Of a DNA stretch of 64,000 bases, positions 7,381 to 16,763 are shown piece by piece. The stretch is from Natronosalvus halobius. GTDB taxonomy: Archaea; Halobacteriota; Halobacteria; Halobacteriales; Natrialbaceae. The stretch is taken from assembly GCF_024138145.1 (NCBI RefSeq), contig NZ_CP099997.1, positions 2,604,001-2,668,000 of the forward strand, read 5' to 3'. Position 1 is the first letter of the stretch. Each line of letters begins with the position of its first letter. The notes under the pieces were generated by a model. It was not told the DNA's origin, did not search any database, and saw only the letters and a program-made list of their open reading frames with translations. The position numbers were made by a program, and so were the translations under genes.

Positions 7381-8544
7381 ATGGGCGACTCGAGCGCGTC
7401 ACAGAAATTTTCCGCGCGACTCGAGAGCTACGGGTGGATAGACGCTCGACTGATCGGGGTCGCGCTCGCGAGCGTGGGGGTCGTGCTCGTCTCGCTGTTC
7501 GTCCAGGTGAGCTTCGGCGTGTACTCGATGTCCATTACGGAAGCGTGGTACGCCGTCCTGGATGCCGACGTCTGGTACGACGAGCGGGTCTTGCTGTCGT
7601 TTCTCCTCGGCGAGGACCTGATGCGGACCGTGCTGTTCGTTCCCGAGAGTTACGAACTCCCCAACCTGGCGCGGAACACGACGATCGTCTGGAACGGCCG
7701 CTTGCCGCGGGTCCTCGCCGCGGTCCTGGTCGGCTCGAACCTCGCGATTTCCGGGGCGATCTTCCAGGCGGTGACCCGAAACGAACTCGCGAGTCCGTAC
7801 ATCCTCGGGGTCTCCTCGGGCGCCGGGCTGGCGATCTTGCTCACGCTCGTGATCTTCTCGGGAATGGCCGCGTTGCTTCCGATTAGCGCGGCTTTCGGCG
7901 GTGCGCTCGCGTTCGTCCTCGTCTACGCCATCGCCTGGAAGGGCGGAACCAACCCCGTTCGACTCGTCCTCGCTGGCGTCATCGTCGGCACCGTCTTCAA
8001 CTCCCTCCAGACGGCCCTCCTCCTGTTCGCCCAGGACATGGCAACCGTACAGACGGCGATCTCCTGGACGACCGGGACGCTCACCGGCGCGGACTGGGAC
8101 GAGGTCCGTCTCGTCCTCCCCTGGACGATCCTCACCTCGATCCTCGCCCTGGCGGGCGCGAGACAGTTGAACGTCCTCCTGCTGGGAGAACGAACCGCTG
8201 GCGCGCTCGGGATGTCCGTCGAGCGCGTCCGGTTCGGCCTCTCGGGAATCGCGATCGTGGCAGCGTCGTCGTCGATCGCCGCGGCGGGCATCGTCGGGTT
8301 CGTCGGACTCATTGTCCCTCACGCCGTACGAACGCTCGTGGGCTCGGATTACAAGCGCCTCATCGTGGGCTGTCTGTTCGTCGGCCCGGCACTGCTGGTC
8401 GCCGCAGATGTGGGTGCGCGATTGGGCATGGCCGTCCTCTTCGGCAGCACGAACCAGCTTCCGGTCGGTATCTTGACCGGCCTGATCGGCGGGCCGTACT
8501 TCCTGTATCTGATGCGTAGACGCAAGCACCTGGGTGATCTCTAG
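7381..8544 (+). CDS. Iron-siderophore ABC transporter permease (FecCD/BtuC family)
   Basis: 387-residue polytopic membrane protein with about nine to ten hydrophobic helices. It carries family motifs GRLPRVLAAVLVGSNLAISG and, near the end, GFVGLIVPHAVRTLVG and GSTNQLPVGILTGLIGGPYF. It forms the membrane pore with the ATPase encoded 3 bases downstream. The region between helices 1 and 2 is longer than in bacterial BtuC. Same operon as the binding protein. Confidence 0.93.
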   Translation: MGDSSASQKFSARLESYGWIDARLIGVALASVGVVLVSLFVQVSFGVYSMSITEAWYAVLDADVWYDERVLLSFLLGEDLMRTVLFVPESYELPNLARNTTIVWNGRLPRVLAAVLVGSNLAISGAIFQAVTRNELASPYILGVSSGAGLAILLTLVIFSGMAALLPISAAFGGALAFVLVYAIAWKGGTNPVRLVLAGVIVGTVFNSLQTALLLFAQDMATVQTAISWTTGTLTGADWDEVRLVLPWTILTSILALAGARQLNVLLLGERTAGALGMSVERVRFGLSGIAIVAASSSIAAAGIVGFVGLIVPHAVRTLVGSDYKRLIVGCLFVGPALLVAADVGARLGMAVLFGSTNQLPVGILTGLIGGPYFLYLMRRRKHLGDL

Positions 8545-8546
8545 TC

Positions 8547-9599
8547 ATGAAACGCCTGCCAAACCTCCGCGGGAGCGCTCGAGAAGAGGAGACGGACACG
8601 ACTGATTCGACTGATTCGACTGACTCGGAACCCGACGCCCCGGAAACTGACGACGAAACGACCAGCTCGAACTCCGAACTGACCTCGAGCCCCGAATCCA
8701 CCTCGACGACCGACAATATCGACTCGAAATCGGACGCCGCGGGTTCGAGCGGCTCGAGCGTCCCCGACGCGACACAGGCGCCCTCGGACACTGTCCGACC
8801 TGCGCGAACGGGAAGCGAACTCGTCGGCACAGAACTCGAGATCGGCTACCCCGACACCGACGAACCGGTCGTCGAGTGCGAACGGATCGACCTCCCCGCA
8901 GGCGAGGTGACGGCACTGGTCGGCCCGAACGGGAGCGGGAAATCGACGCTCCTGAAGTCGCTCGCCCGCCAGCTGGCACCCGACCGGGGCGCCGTCCTCC
9001 TGGACGGGGACGACACCGACGAGTTCGGGAAGAAGGCGTTCGCCCGGCAGGTCGGCCTCCTCTCTCAGGAACACGACTCGCCGGGGAGCATCACCGTCGA
9101 GGAACTGGTCTATCACGGCCGCTATCCCTACCGCGGGTTCTTCGACGCGGTCGACGAAGCGGACGCGGAAGCCGTCGACCGCGCCATCGACCTGGCGGGC
9201 GTCGACCACCTCCGCGAGGCAGACGTCGGAAGCCTCAGCGGCGGCCAGAAGCAACTGGTCTGGATCGCGATGAGCCTGGCCCAGGAGACCGACGTCCTCT
9301 TGCTCGACGAACCGACGACCTACCTCGACTTGCACCACCAGCTTCGGGTGCTCGAGGTCGTCGACGCGCTGACGACCGAACGCGACGTGACGGTCGGCGT
9401 CGTCCTGCACGACATCGGCCAGGCGGCCCGCTACGCGGACAATCTGGTGGCGCTCAAAGACGGTAGCGTCTACGACTGGGGGCCGCCGGGCGAGGTGGTC
9501 ACGGACGATCTGCTCGAGGAGGTCTTCGGCGTGGTCGCGACGGTCGGCTACGGCGAAGAGGGCCCGATCATCCAGCCTCACCATCCGGTCGACCGATGA
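8547..9599 (+). CDS. Iron-siderophore ABC transporter ATP-binding protein with long acidic N-terminal extension
   Basis: 350 residues. The ATPase domain covers about residues 88-350: Walker A GPNGSGKST, signature LSGGQKQL, Walker B VLLLDEPTTYLDL and the switch His in VVLHD. Unusual: the first 85 or so residues are a disordered Ser/Thr/Asp-rich segment beginning with repeated TDS units (TDSTDSTDS). Ordinary members start right at the ATPase domain. The ATG at 8547 lies 3 bases after the permease stop, and no good internal ATG precedes the domain, so the extension is probably translated. Third gene of the operon. Confidence 0.92.
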   Translation: MKRLPNLRGSAREEETDTTDSTDSTDSEPDAPETDDETTSSNSELTSSPESTSTTDNIDSKSDAAGSSGSSVPDATQAPSDTVRPARTGSELVGTELEIGYPDTDEPVVECERIDLPAGEVTALVGPNGSGKSTLLKSLARQLAPDRGAVLLDGDDTDEFGKKAFARQVGLLSQEHDSPGSITVEELVYHGRYPYRGFFDAVDEADAEAVDRAIDLAGVDHLREADVGSLSGGQKQLVWIAMSLAQETDVLLLDEPTTYLDLHHQLRVLEVVDALTTERDVTVGVVLHDIGQAARYADNLVALKDGSVYDWGPPGEVVTDDLLEEVFGVVATVGYGEEGPIIQPHHPVDR

Positions 9600-9797
9600 C
9601 GACGCGCGAGCGCGTTCGAGGGCCATCGGGATCGGCCTATTCGTCGTTCGGGGTTTCGGCCGCACAACGTTCGCTCGAGCCGCGTTGAACGGGGGAAAAC
9701 CGAGGAAAACGGCCGCCAAATGGCGTCAAACCCCGGAAATCCGATTCCACTGAGTTACTGCTTGAAGTGGGTCTGGCGAGCAGAGTCGAGTGCAGCC

Positions 9798-10451
9798 ATG
9801 AACCGAACAACGCTGATCGCAACCGTGCTGGCAGTGCTCGTCGTAACGACCGGCTTCGCCGCCGCAGTACCCGGAAACGCGCCCACGTCCGTGGGTGCGG
9901 ACGACGACAGCTCCGACGTTCCGGCGGACGATCGCGACAGTGCTGACGACCGTGCCGACGATCGAGCCGAGGACCGGGGCGAGAACGCAGATATCGCCGA
10001 CGACCGACGTGGGAACGCCGCTGGCGCCGACCGCGGTGCGGACACCCGCCAGGGACAGGGTCCGAACGTCGACCTGCCCGCGCAGGTCCCCGATCACGTC
10101 TCCGCGATCCACGACCGTATCGCGGCCTTCCTGGACGGCAGCCTCCAGGGCACGCTCGGCGAGGCGGTCCGTGACGTGACGCCAGGTGATGAGGAGGAAA
10201 ACGACGGGCAGGAGTCCGACGAAAGCGACGAACGTAACGAGGCCGACGACGAGGAAACGGATGAAAGCGACGAGGGTGGCGACGACAGCGACGAAAGCGA
10301 CGAGCAGAACGACGAAGGAGGCGAAGACACGGACGAAAGTGACGACGAGCAGGGGACCAACGACAGCGACGAAAACGGCGAAAACGACGAAGGAGGCGAA
10401 GACGCGGAAGACGCTGACGACGTCGAGGACTCGAACGACAGCGACGACTGA
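9798..10451 (+). CDS. Secreted acidic Asp/Glu/Ser-repeat protein
   Basis: 217 residues: a Sec-type signal peptide (MNRTTLIATVLAVLVVTTGF, cleavage near AAAVPG), an Asp/Arg-rich segment, a short ordered-looking stretch (about residues 95-130, LPAQVPDHVSAIHDRIAAFL), then a tail of about 85 residues of DESDE-like repeats with hardly any hydrophobics. No transmembrane anchor follows. I know no family; the tail could bind cations at the cell surface. The ATG at 9798 is chosen because it starts the signal peptide; the frame is open back to 9720. Confidence 0.75.
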   Translation: MNRTTLIATVLAVLVVTTGFAAAVPGNAPTSVGADDDSSDVPADDRDSADDRADDRAEDRGENADIADDRRGNAAGADRGADTRQGQGPNVDLPAQVPDHVSAIHDRIAAFLDGSLQGTLGEAVRDVTPGDEEENDGQESDESDERNEADDEETDESDEGGDDSDESDEQNDEGGEDTDESDDEQGTNDSDENGENDEGGEDAEDADDVEDSNDSDD

Positions 10452-10657
10452 GACGAACCTTCGCCCCACGCGACGGAGTCACCGACACTCGAGATGGACG
10501 TGACAGCTCCAGAAATCTGCCCACCCTGATATGTTTGTCGTCTTCGAGGCTGTTCGATATCGTTCCGACCGACCGTTTTGGACGATACGTACCCGAACCG
10601 ATACCCGCTTTTTCTCACTTTCGTGTATTTTAAGCGACGTGGCAAGCATCGACTCGT

Positions 10658-11968
10658 ATGAATCGTCGCGTCGGCGCAATTGTCCTGGTGGTCTTGCTCT
10701 GTTTTTCCGTCGTCGGACCGACAGCCGGCGTATTCGGGACGGCCGTGGCCGGAGCGACGCAACCCGAATCGAACGCGTTCCAGCAGGACCAGATCGACGC
10801 CGACGAGGTCCGGATGGACGTCGCTATTCAGTCCAACGGGACCGCCGAGTGGACGCTCGAGTTCTGGATTCGGCTCGACGACGACGAGAGCGAGGCGGCG
10901 TTCGAATCGTTGCGCCAGGACATCCGCGATAATCCCGACAATTACACACAATCGTTCGCCGACCGGATGACCGAGACGGCCGCGACGGCGAGTGAATCGA
11001 CGGGTCGGGAGATGGCCGTCGACGGGTTCGATGTGGAGACCCAGCGGCAGTCGCTCGCGCGCGAGTACGGTGTCGTCAGGTACACGTTCGACTGGCACGG
11101 CTTCGCTGCCGTCGAAGACGGCGAGATCCGCGTCGGCGACGCCATCGAAGGGATCTATCTCGACGAGGGGACGAGACTGCTCGTCGAGTGGCCGGAGGGC
11201 TACGAACGCACCGCGGTCGCACCCGATCCCGACGACGAACGCGATCGCGCGGTGATCTGGCGCGGCGGCGAGACCGATTTCGTCTCCGGGGAGCCTCGAG
11301 TGGTCCTCGCCGCCGGTGGGGGCCCGAGCACGACGACCGTGGTTGCTGCTGCGCTCGCCGTCGTCGCACTCGCCGCCGGTGGGGCCTGGTGGTATCGAAA
11401 TCGCGATCAGCCAGCCGGCCAGGACGGCGGCAGTGGGGATACGGTCACCCACTCCGGTGTACAAGCAGCGTCTCGAGTCGACGAAACCGGCGCCGATCTC
11501 GACGACTCCGGGGACGAACCGGGAACTCGAGACGGACCAGCGTCTGAACCGCCGGCCGATCGGTCGACGTCGCCGCCTGATCAGTCGGCGTCATCGGCCG
11601 ATCAGCCACCGTCGTCGGCCGAACAATCGGCGTCGCCCATCGCCGGGACTCCTGACGTGGAACTTCTGAGCAACGAAGAGCAGGTCATCCGTCTCCTCGA
11701 GTCCCGTGGCGGCCGGATGAAACAGCAATCGGTCGTCGAGGAGCTCGACTGGACGGACGCGAAAACCAGTAAAGTCGTCACCGGCCTCCGCGAGGAGGGC
11801 AAACTCGAGTCGTTCCGACTGGGTCGGGAAAACGTGCTCTCGCTTCCGGAGGTGGAGGGCCCGGGAGGGGCGGATTCTGGGAGCGACGGCTCGCCGACAG
11901 CCGGCGGTGATGGAGATGACGGAGGTGATGGAGGTGCCGGAGATGACGGAGGTGATGGACGACCGTGA
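10658..11968 (+). CDS. Membrane-anchored protein with extracellular domain and cytoplasmic winged helix
   Basis: 436 residues. There is an N-terminal signal or anchor (MNRRVGAIVLVVLLCFSVVG) and an extracellular beta-rich domain (about 45-225). One transmembrane helix follows (TVVAAALAVVALAAGGAWWY, about 228-247), then a Ser/Pro/Asp linker and a winged-helix domain (about 335-395; NEEQVIRLLESRGGRMKQQS). The tail is Gly/Asp repeats. This layout matches haloarchaeal membrane-bound HTH proteins (DUF7345/DUF7343 type, from memory). It suggests a one-component regulator that senses outside and acts on DNA inside; the target is unknown. TATTTTAAG about 28 bases upstream of the ATG indicates a leaderless mRNA. 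Confidence 0.8.
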   Translation: MNRRVGAIVLVVLLCFSVVGPTAGVFGTAVAGATQPESNAFQQDQIDADEVRMDVAIQSNGTAEWTLEFWIRLDDDESEAAFESLRQDIRDNPDNYTQSFADRMTETAATASESTGREMAVDGFDVETQRQSLAREYGVVRYTFDWHGFAAVEDGEIRVGDAIEGIYLDEGTRLLVEWPEGYERTAVAPDPDDERDRAVIWRGGETDFVSGEPRVVLAAGGGPSTTTVVAAALAVVALAAGGAWWYRNRDQPAGQDGGSGDTVTHSGVQAASRVDETGADLDDSGDEPGTRDGPASEPPADRSTSPPDQSASSADQPPSSAEQSASPIAGTPDVELLSNEEQVIRLLESRGGRMKQQSVVEELDWTDAKTSKVVTGLREEGKLESFRLGRENVLSLPEVEGPGGADSGSDGSPTAGGDGDDGGDGGAGDDGGDGRP

Positions 11969-12148
11969 TCCGTTCGGCCGTCTGCCTCGAGTCTGCGGTG
12001 ATGGCAATGCCGGAATCGCCAGAACCGCCCAAATCGACGAAATCGATAGACGGAACCGAATCGAAAACGGCGTTGAATCGCGTTGATGGTCGTTGATTCG
12101 AGGCCATCGACTCCAACGTATATCACCGAACCAGTACACTACCCACCA

Positions 12149-12847
12149 ATGAATCGACGCACATCGATGGCACTGACGATCGCTCTCCTGGTCGTGGCGA
12201 TAGCGGTTCCGCTCGCCGCCACGAGCGTCGTCCCGAACGGCGCCGTCCAGGAGGGCGCCGACACTGAGAACGGATCGATAGCCCCCGGCGAACAGCTCTC
12301 GGCCGCCGTCGGTGTCCAGGACGCCGACCTCGAGGGCGACGTCTCCGAACGAGCGTTCGGTCTCGAGCTGGCGAACGCCGAGTCTGACGAGGCGAAGGCA
12401 GCGATCATCGCCGAGCGCCACGGAGAAGACGAAGAGCGCCTCGATGAACTCGAGGGCAGACTCGAAGTACTCAACGAGTCCCGCGAGGCGGGCGAGATCA
12501 GTGAGGGTCGCTATCGCGCGGAGGTCGCGAAGGTCGTCGCCGAGATGGGGAGCGTCGAGCGACGGGCAGCCATCGGCGCGAACGCCGCTGGTGAGTTGCC
12601 GACGGACGTTCTCTCGGCACAGGGCGTCGACGTCGACGAGATTCGAACGCTCCAGGAGCGAGCCGGCGAACGTGGTGGACCCGACGTCGCAGCGACGGCG
12701 CGGTCGATTGCCGGTGCGGGAGTTGGCCAGCCGACGGACGTTCCGTCGCCCGGCGGCGACGACGAAACGGCTCGAGACAGTGGGAACGAGACCGCCGGAG
12801 ATCGTGGAAACGAGAGCGATGACGAGGGATCGTCGAACGGAGGGTGA
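12149..12847 (+). CDS. Exported helical protein of unknown function
   Basis: 232 residues: an N-terminal signal sequence (MNRRTSMALTIALLVVAIAV), a charged helical central region likely to form a coiled coil (about residues 60-150, including DEERLDELEGRLEVLNESRE), and a disordered acidic C-terminus ending EGSSNGG. No second membrane segment. It follows the membrane winged-helix gene in the same orientation after a 180-base gap. It has its own TATA (CGTATATCAC, 12117-12126) 25 bases before the ATG. It resembles haloarchaeal secreted proteins found next to membrane HTH genes; a joint role is a guess. Confidence 0.75.
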   Translation: MNRRTSMALTIALLVVAIAVPLAATSVVPNGAVQEGADTENGSIAPGEQLSAAVGVQDADLEGDVSERAFGLELANAESDEAKAAIIAERHGEDEERLDELEGRLEVLNESREAGEISEGRYRAEVAKVVAEMGSVERRAAIGANAAGELPTDVLSAQGVDVDEIRTLQERAGERGGPDVAATARSIAGAGVGQPTDVPSPGGDDETARDSGNETAGDRGNESDDEGSSNGG

Positions 12848-12911
12848 TCTTGCGTTCTCATTGAACAGACGGTAATCTCGGGGAGTCGTCGAACGGGCGG
12901 TGATCTCGGGA
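12831..12911. repeat. Imperfect triplicated 20-24 base unit at a gene end
   Basis: Related units lie at 12831-12850 (cgtcgaacggagggtgatct), 12862-12883 and 12888-12911. The first overlaps the stop codon of the exported helical protein. It looks like a small tandem duplication; no function seen. Confidence 0.45.
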
Positions 12912-13034
12912 AATCGCCGACGGTGCGGTTCAGCACCGGCATCGACCTTCGAACTCGATCGCTCTTCATGGCCTCGAGTAGATGATCTTGCTCTCTGCCA
13001 GAACGGCTATTGCATAGCACACCTTCAACTATGG

Positions 13035-13047
13035 TATTTATAGTATA
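13035..13047 (+). promoter_or_regulatory. TATA region of the Ski2-like helicase gene
   Basis: TATTTATAGTATA, an AT-rich stretch in GC-rich DNA, about 65 bases upstream of the GTG start at 13109. This predicts a leader of about 35-40 bases. Confidence 0.55.
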
Positions 13048-13108
13048 GACACACTGGGAATCGACCGAGTCCGAACCGCTCAAGTACGCTACGCTGTTAC
13101 TGACGGGC

Positions 13109-15169
13109 GTGTCAAAACAGGTCCCCGAGGTCGAGACGCTCTTTTGTCACGAGACCGGGAACGACTACCTCGTGGTGGTCACCCGGGACGGAAAGCGGCT
13201 GTTCCGGGCAAAACTCGGCGTCTCGGAGACCTCGGCGGGCCCACGACCCGCGAAATTTCGCGTCAAGCGCAACTCGAGCGAAGAGCCTCGTCAACCCGAC
13301 GAGTTCGTCGACCTCGCTCGCCGCGCCGGCCGCATCCGCATCTCCGAGCAGACATCTCCCGAGGGCCGCCGGGAACTCGAGGATATGTTCGAAGGTTATC
13401 AGCTCGAGGAGAAGACGAAAGTCGTCCGGACCTGTCGATACTGTGCGTCCTCGGGCCGGTACTCTCCGATCACGACCGAGACGGCGATCAAGGACGACGA
13501 GGACTGGATCTGCACCGACTGTGCGGCCCGCGAACTCGAGCGAGAACTCTCCTACGTCGGGAACGTGACGGGGGCAGCGAAGGACCGCCTGGAGGACCTC
13601 ATGCTCGAGGTGCAGGATCTCCAGCGAATCACGAACCTGCTGAAGGGGCGGTTGGACCCGGACCTCACGAAGTTCGACACCATCTCGGCGACGACCGACG
13701 AGGTCGATCAGGTGGGCGTCGACACCCTCAATCTGCATCCAGGGCTGCAAACCCTGCTAGAGGACCGGTTCGACACCCTGTTGCCAGTCCAGAGCCTCTC
13801 GGTCGAGAACGGTCTCTTCGAGGGAGACGACCAACTGGTCGTGAGCGCCACGGCGACTGGAAAGACGCTCGTGGGTGAACTCGCGGGGCTCAACCGCGTG
13901 CTCGACGGCAAGGGCAAACTGCTCTTTCTCGTGCCCCTCGTCGCGCTGGCCAATCAAAAGTACGAGGACTTCCAGGACGAGTACGGCCACCTCGTGGACG
14001 TCTCCATCCGCGTCGGCGCGAGCCGAATCGCCGACTCTGGCAACCAGTTCGACCCGAACGCGGACGTCATCGTCGGCACCTACGAGGGGATCGATCACGC
14101 CCTCCGGACGGGCAAGGACATGGGCGACATCGGCACCGTCGTCATCGACGAGGTCCACACCCTCAAGGAAGAAGAGCGAGGTCACCGCCTCGACGGCCTC
14201 ATCTCGAGGCTGAAGTACACGACCGAAAAGCGTGCGGCGGCCCGCGAGAACTACGGCGGCGCCCAGTGGATCTACCTCTCTGCGACCGTCGGCAACGCCG
14301 AACAGCTAGGCCAAGCGCTCGAGGCCACCCTGATCGAGTTCGAGGAGCGCCCGGTTCCCATCGAGCGTCACGTCACGTTCGCCGATGGCCAGGAGAAGGT
14401 CAACGTCGAGAACAAACTCGTCAGACGGGAGTTCGACACCGAGTCCTCGAAGGGGTATCGGGGCCAGACGATCATCTTCACCAATTCGCGCAGGCGGTGT
14501 CACGAAATCTCTCGAAAGCTCGAGTACAACGCGGCGCCGTACCACGCAGGACTCGATTACCGGCGGCGAAAGCGCGTCGAGAAGATGTTCGCCGACCAGG
14601 ACCTCGCGGCGGTCGTCACCACCGCGGCGCTGGCTGCGGGCGTCGACTTCCCGGCCTCGCAGGTGATATTCGACTCGCTGGCGATGGGCATCGAGTGGCT
14701 CTCCGTCCAGGAGTTCCACCAGATGCTCGGGCGGGCGGGACGACCGGACTACCACGACCAGGGGACCGTCTACGTCCTCGTGGAACCCGACTGTAGCTAC
14801 CACAACTCGATGGAGATGACCGAGGACGAGGTGGCCTTCAAACTCCTCAAGGGGGAGATGGAGCCGGTGATGACCCACTACGACGAGGACGGTGCTATCG
14901 AGGAGACCCTGGCGAACATTACGGTCGGCGGGAAGGCGGCGAAGGCGCTCAACGATCGGATGCTCGGCGAGGTGCCGACCACCCACGCCATCGGCAAGTT
15001 GCTCGAGTACGACTTCATCGACGGCTTCTCGCCGACGCCGCTGGGGCGAGTGGTCACGGAACACTTCCTCTCGCCCGGGGAGGCGTTCGCGATCGTCGAC
15101 GGCATCCGCAAGGACGCTCACGCCTACGACTTGATCGCGGACATCGAGTTGCGGGAATCCGATCTGTAA
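13109..15169 (+). CDS. Ski2/Hel308-like DEAD/DEAH-box helicase with zinc finger
   Basis: 686-residue superfamily 2 helicase. The N-terminal region (about 1-200) holds a possible zinc finger (CRYC near 109 and CTDC near 136). Helicase motifs: Walker A SATATGKTL, DEVH box VIDEVHTL, LSATVGN (motif III), and QMLGRAGRP (motif VI) with the preceding AALAAGVDFPA. The GRAGRP motif and order fit the Ski2 family, which includes RNA helicases and the archaeal repair helicase Hel308. The zinc-finger N-terminus is not typical of Hel308, so the substrate is open. The start is GTG at 13109 (MSKQVPEVETLF), supported by the TATA at 13035. Confidence 0.88.
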   Translation: MSKQVPEVETLFCHETGNDYLVVVTRDGKRLFRAKLGVSETSAGPRPAKFRVKRNSSEEPRQPDEFVDLARRAGRIRISEQTSPEGRRELEDMFEGYQLEEKTKVVRTCRYCASSGRYSPITTETAIKDDEDWICTDCAARELERELSYVGNVTGAAKDRLEDLMLEVQDLQRITNLLKGRLDPDLTKFDTISATTDEVDQVGVDTLNLHPGLQTLLEDRFDTLLPVQSLSVENGLFEGDDQLVVSATATGKTLVGELAGLNRVLDGKGKLLFLVPLVALANQKYEDFQDEYGHLVDVSIRVGASRIADSGNQFDPNADVIVGTYEGIDHALRTGKDMGDIGTVVIDEVHTLKEEERGHRLDGLISRLKYTTEKRAAARENYGGAQWIYLSATVGNAEQLGQALEATLIEFEERPVPIERHVTFADGQEKVNVENKLVRREFDTESSKGYRGQTIIFTNSRRRCHEISRKLEYNAAPYHAGLDYRRRKRVEKMFADQDLAAVVTTAALAAGVDFPASQVIFDSLAMGIEWLSVQEFHQMLGRAGRPDYHDQGTVYVLVEPDCSYHNSMEMTEDEVAFKLLKGEMEPVMTHYDEDGAIEETLANITVGGKAAKALNDRMLGEVPTTHAIGKLLEYDFIDGFSPTPLGRVVTEHFLSPGEAFAIVDGIRKDAHAYDLIADIELRESDL

Positions 15170-15394
15170 CGGTTTTCGGGTCTGACGACGCCTGAAATAG
15201 GACTGTGAGACTCTGTTGCGATCCTCGAGGCGGCGTTTCAGTGAGGACAACGTGCTGTGGCTCGATACTCCTCGAATTGTTCGAAAGGCTCGAGATGGTC
15301 GTCTGACGAGTGCTTTCCAATGTCTCCGTTTGACTGCTCCCGACTAACAGTCAGTGCAGGTGAGTATTGTACTGATTCTCTGTCGACCGATCTA

Positions 15395-15856
15395 TCAGGT
15401 CACAAGTAACAGGAATCCGATGACAATCGGCGGTATCGCTACCAGCACGAAAATGTGGTGCCAGGTGACATATGGCGGTTCCGCGATGTCTCTCGAGCGA
15501 CGATTCCACTCGTAGGCAATCCACGAACCCAGAATAACCGCCAGTATCGCGATTAGTGCAATGGCGAACATCACGAAGCTCCACCCAACCAGAACGTCAA
15601 ACAGTCCAAATCCAGCGACCGTTCCCAGAATACCTCCTCCCAGTAGTGAATCCGTCGGAAGTTGAAGACTGCGACCCAGGAACACTACCCCGAGTGTAAC
15701 CAGCGCAAACCAGGCGACTGGAAGCACAAACGAAAGAGACGGGGACGCTGAGAATACATCACTGACATATCTCATCAGATAAATAACTCCAGCCGGAACA
15801 ACCAGACCGTAAACGAAGGCTATTCCGAAGAGAATTACATCTGGTTTATCGTCCAT
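15395..15856 (-). CDS. Multi-pass membrane protein of unknown function
   Basis: 153 residues, almost wholly hydrophobic, with about five predicted transmembrane segments; it starts MDDKPDVILFGIAFVYGLV. Not recognised. The gene and its flanks are clearly AT-richer than neighbouring genes, and codon use is less GC-biased, which hints at recent acquisition. TATA-like elements (ATATATAC, near 15882-15889) lie about 30 bases upstream of the ATG, so it is probably expressed. Confidence 0.65.
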   Translation of the reverse strand: MDDKPDVILFGIAFVYGLVVPAGVIYLMRYVSDVFSASPSLSFVLPVAWFALVTLGVVFLGRSLQLPTDSLLGGGILGTVAGFGLFDVLVGWSFVMFAIALIAILAVILGSWIAYEWNRRSRDIAEPPYVTWHHIFVLVAIPPIVIGFLLLVT

Positions 15857-16090
15857 ACCTCTCTATATTATTCCCTCTCGTATATATGTTCACTATATGT
15901 AATTTATACTGGATTCAAACATCATCCGTAGGATATAGGGATCGAAATGGAGGTCAGGGCTGCACTTTTGAGGAGGTCACACCGTGTGGATCCTCGAGAT
16001 ACTAAAGCCGTAAAAATTAGAAGAACGGACACTCGAGGCCAGTTCGCCGCCTCCCACACGCTTATTCGCGTCCCTGTGGTAGCACGACCT

Positions 16091-16684
16091 ATGACGGACG
16101 TACTGATCGTCGGCGGCGGTCCAGCTGGATTGAGCGCGGCGATGTTCACCGGAAAGAACGGCCTCAAGACGACCGTCTACGACACGGATGCGACGTGGAT
16201 GCACAAGGCCCACCTGTTCAACTACCCCGGCGTCCAGTCGATGGACGGCTCCCGATATTTAGAAACCCTCCGAGAACAGGTCGACGACTTCGGCGTCGAC
16301 CGCCAGCAGGGCGTCGAAGTCACAGGTGTCGAGTCGACGGGCGACGGTTACCGCGTCACGACCGAAGACGGCGAGGAGACGGCCACCTACCTCGTCCTTG
16401 CGACGGGTGCCAACCGCGACCTCGCGGAGGACCTGGGCTGTGACTTCACGGACGATGAGGTCGTCGACGTCGACGTCACGATGGAGACCAGCCTGGAGAA
16501 CGCCTACGCCACGGGCGCGATGGGACGCGCCGAGGAGTGGCAGGCGGTCATCTCGGCGGGCGACGGTGCGGCGGCGGCGCTCAACATCCTGACGAAGGAG
16601 AAGGGCGAGCACTACCACGACTTCGACGTGCCTGACGACGCGAAGGCGCTGTTCGGCTCGCTGGTGGACGACGGCGACGAGTAA
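16091..16684 (+). CDS. Half-size thioredoxin-reductase-like FAD protein
   Basis: 197 residues. It begins directly with the FAD-binding Rossmann motif (VLIVGGGPAGLSAA) and later has LVLATGANRDL and a TrxR-like C-terminal FAD contact (NAYATGAM...VISAGDGAAAA). Compared with TrxR (about 310-330 residues), the NAD(P)H domain and its CxxC active site are absent. It therefore keeps only the FAD half and cannot act as a normal disulfide reductase. The ATG at 16091 is preferred over the longer frame from 15947. The partner or substrate is unknown. Confidence 0.85.
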   Translation: MTDVLIVGGGPAGLSAAMFTGKNGLKTTVYDTDATWMHKAHLFNYPGVQSMDGSRYLETLREQVDDFGVDRQQGVEVTGVESTGDGYRVTTEDGEETATYLVLATGANRDLAEDLGCDFTDDEVVDVDVTMETSLENAYATGAMGRAEEWQAVISAGDGAAAALNILTKEKGEHYHDFDVPDDAKALFGSLVDDGDE

Positions 16685-16763
16685 CGCGTTCTCGAAACGC
16701 TCGAGTTCCGGACTCGCGCTTCCGTATTCGGTTCTAGACTCGGGCAGACTGCACCCGTTCTAT

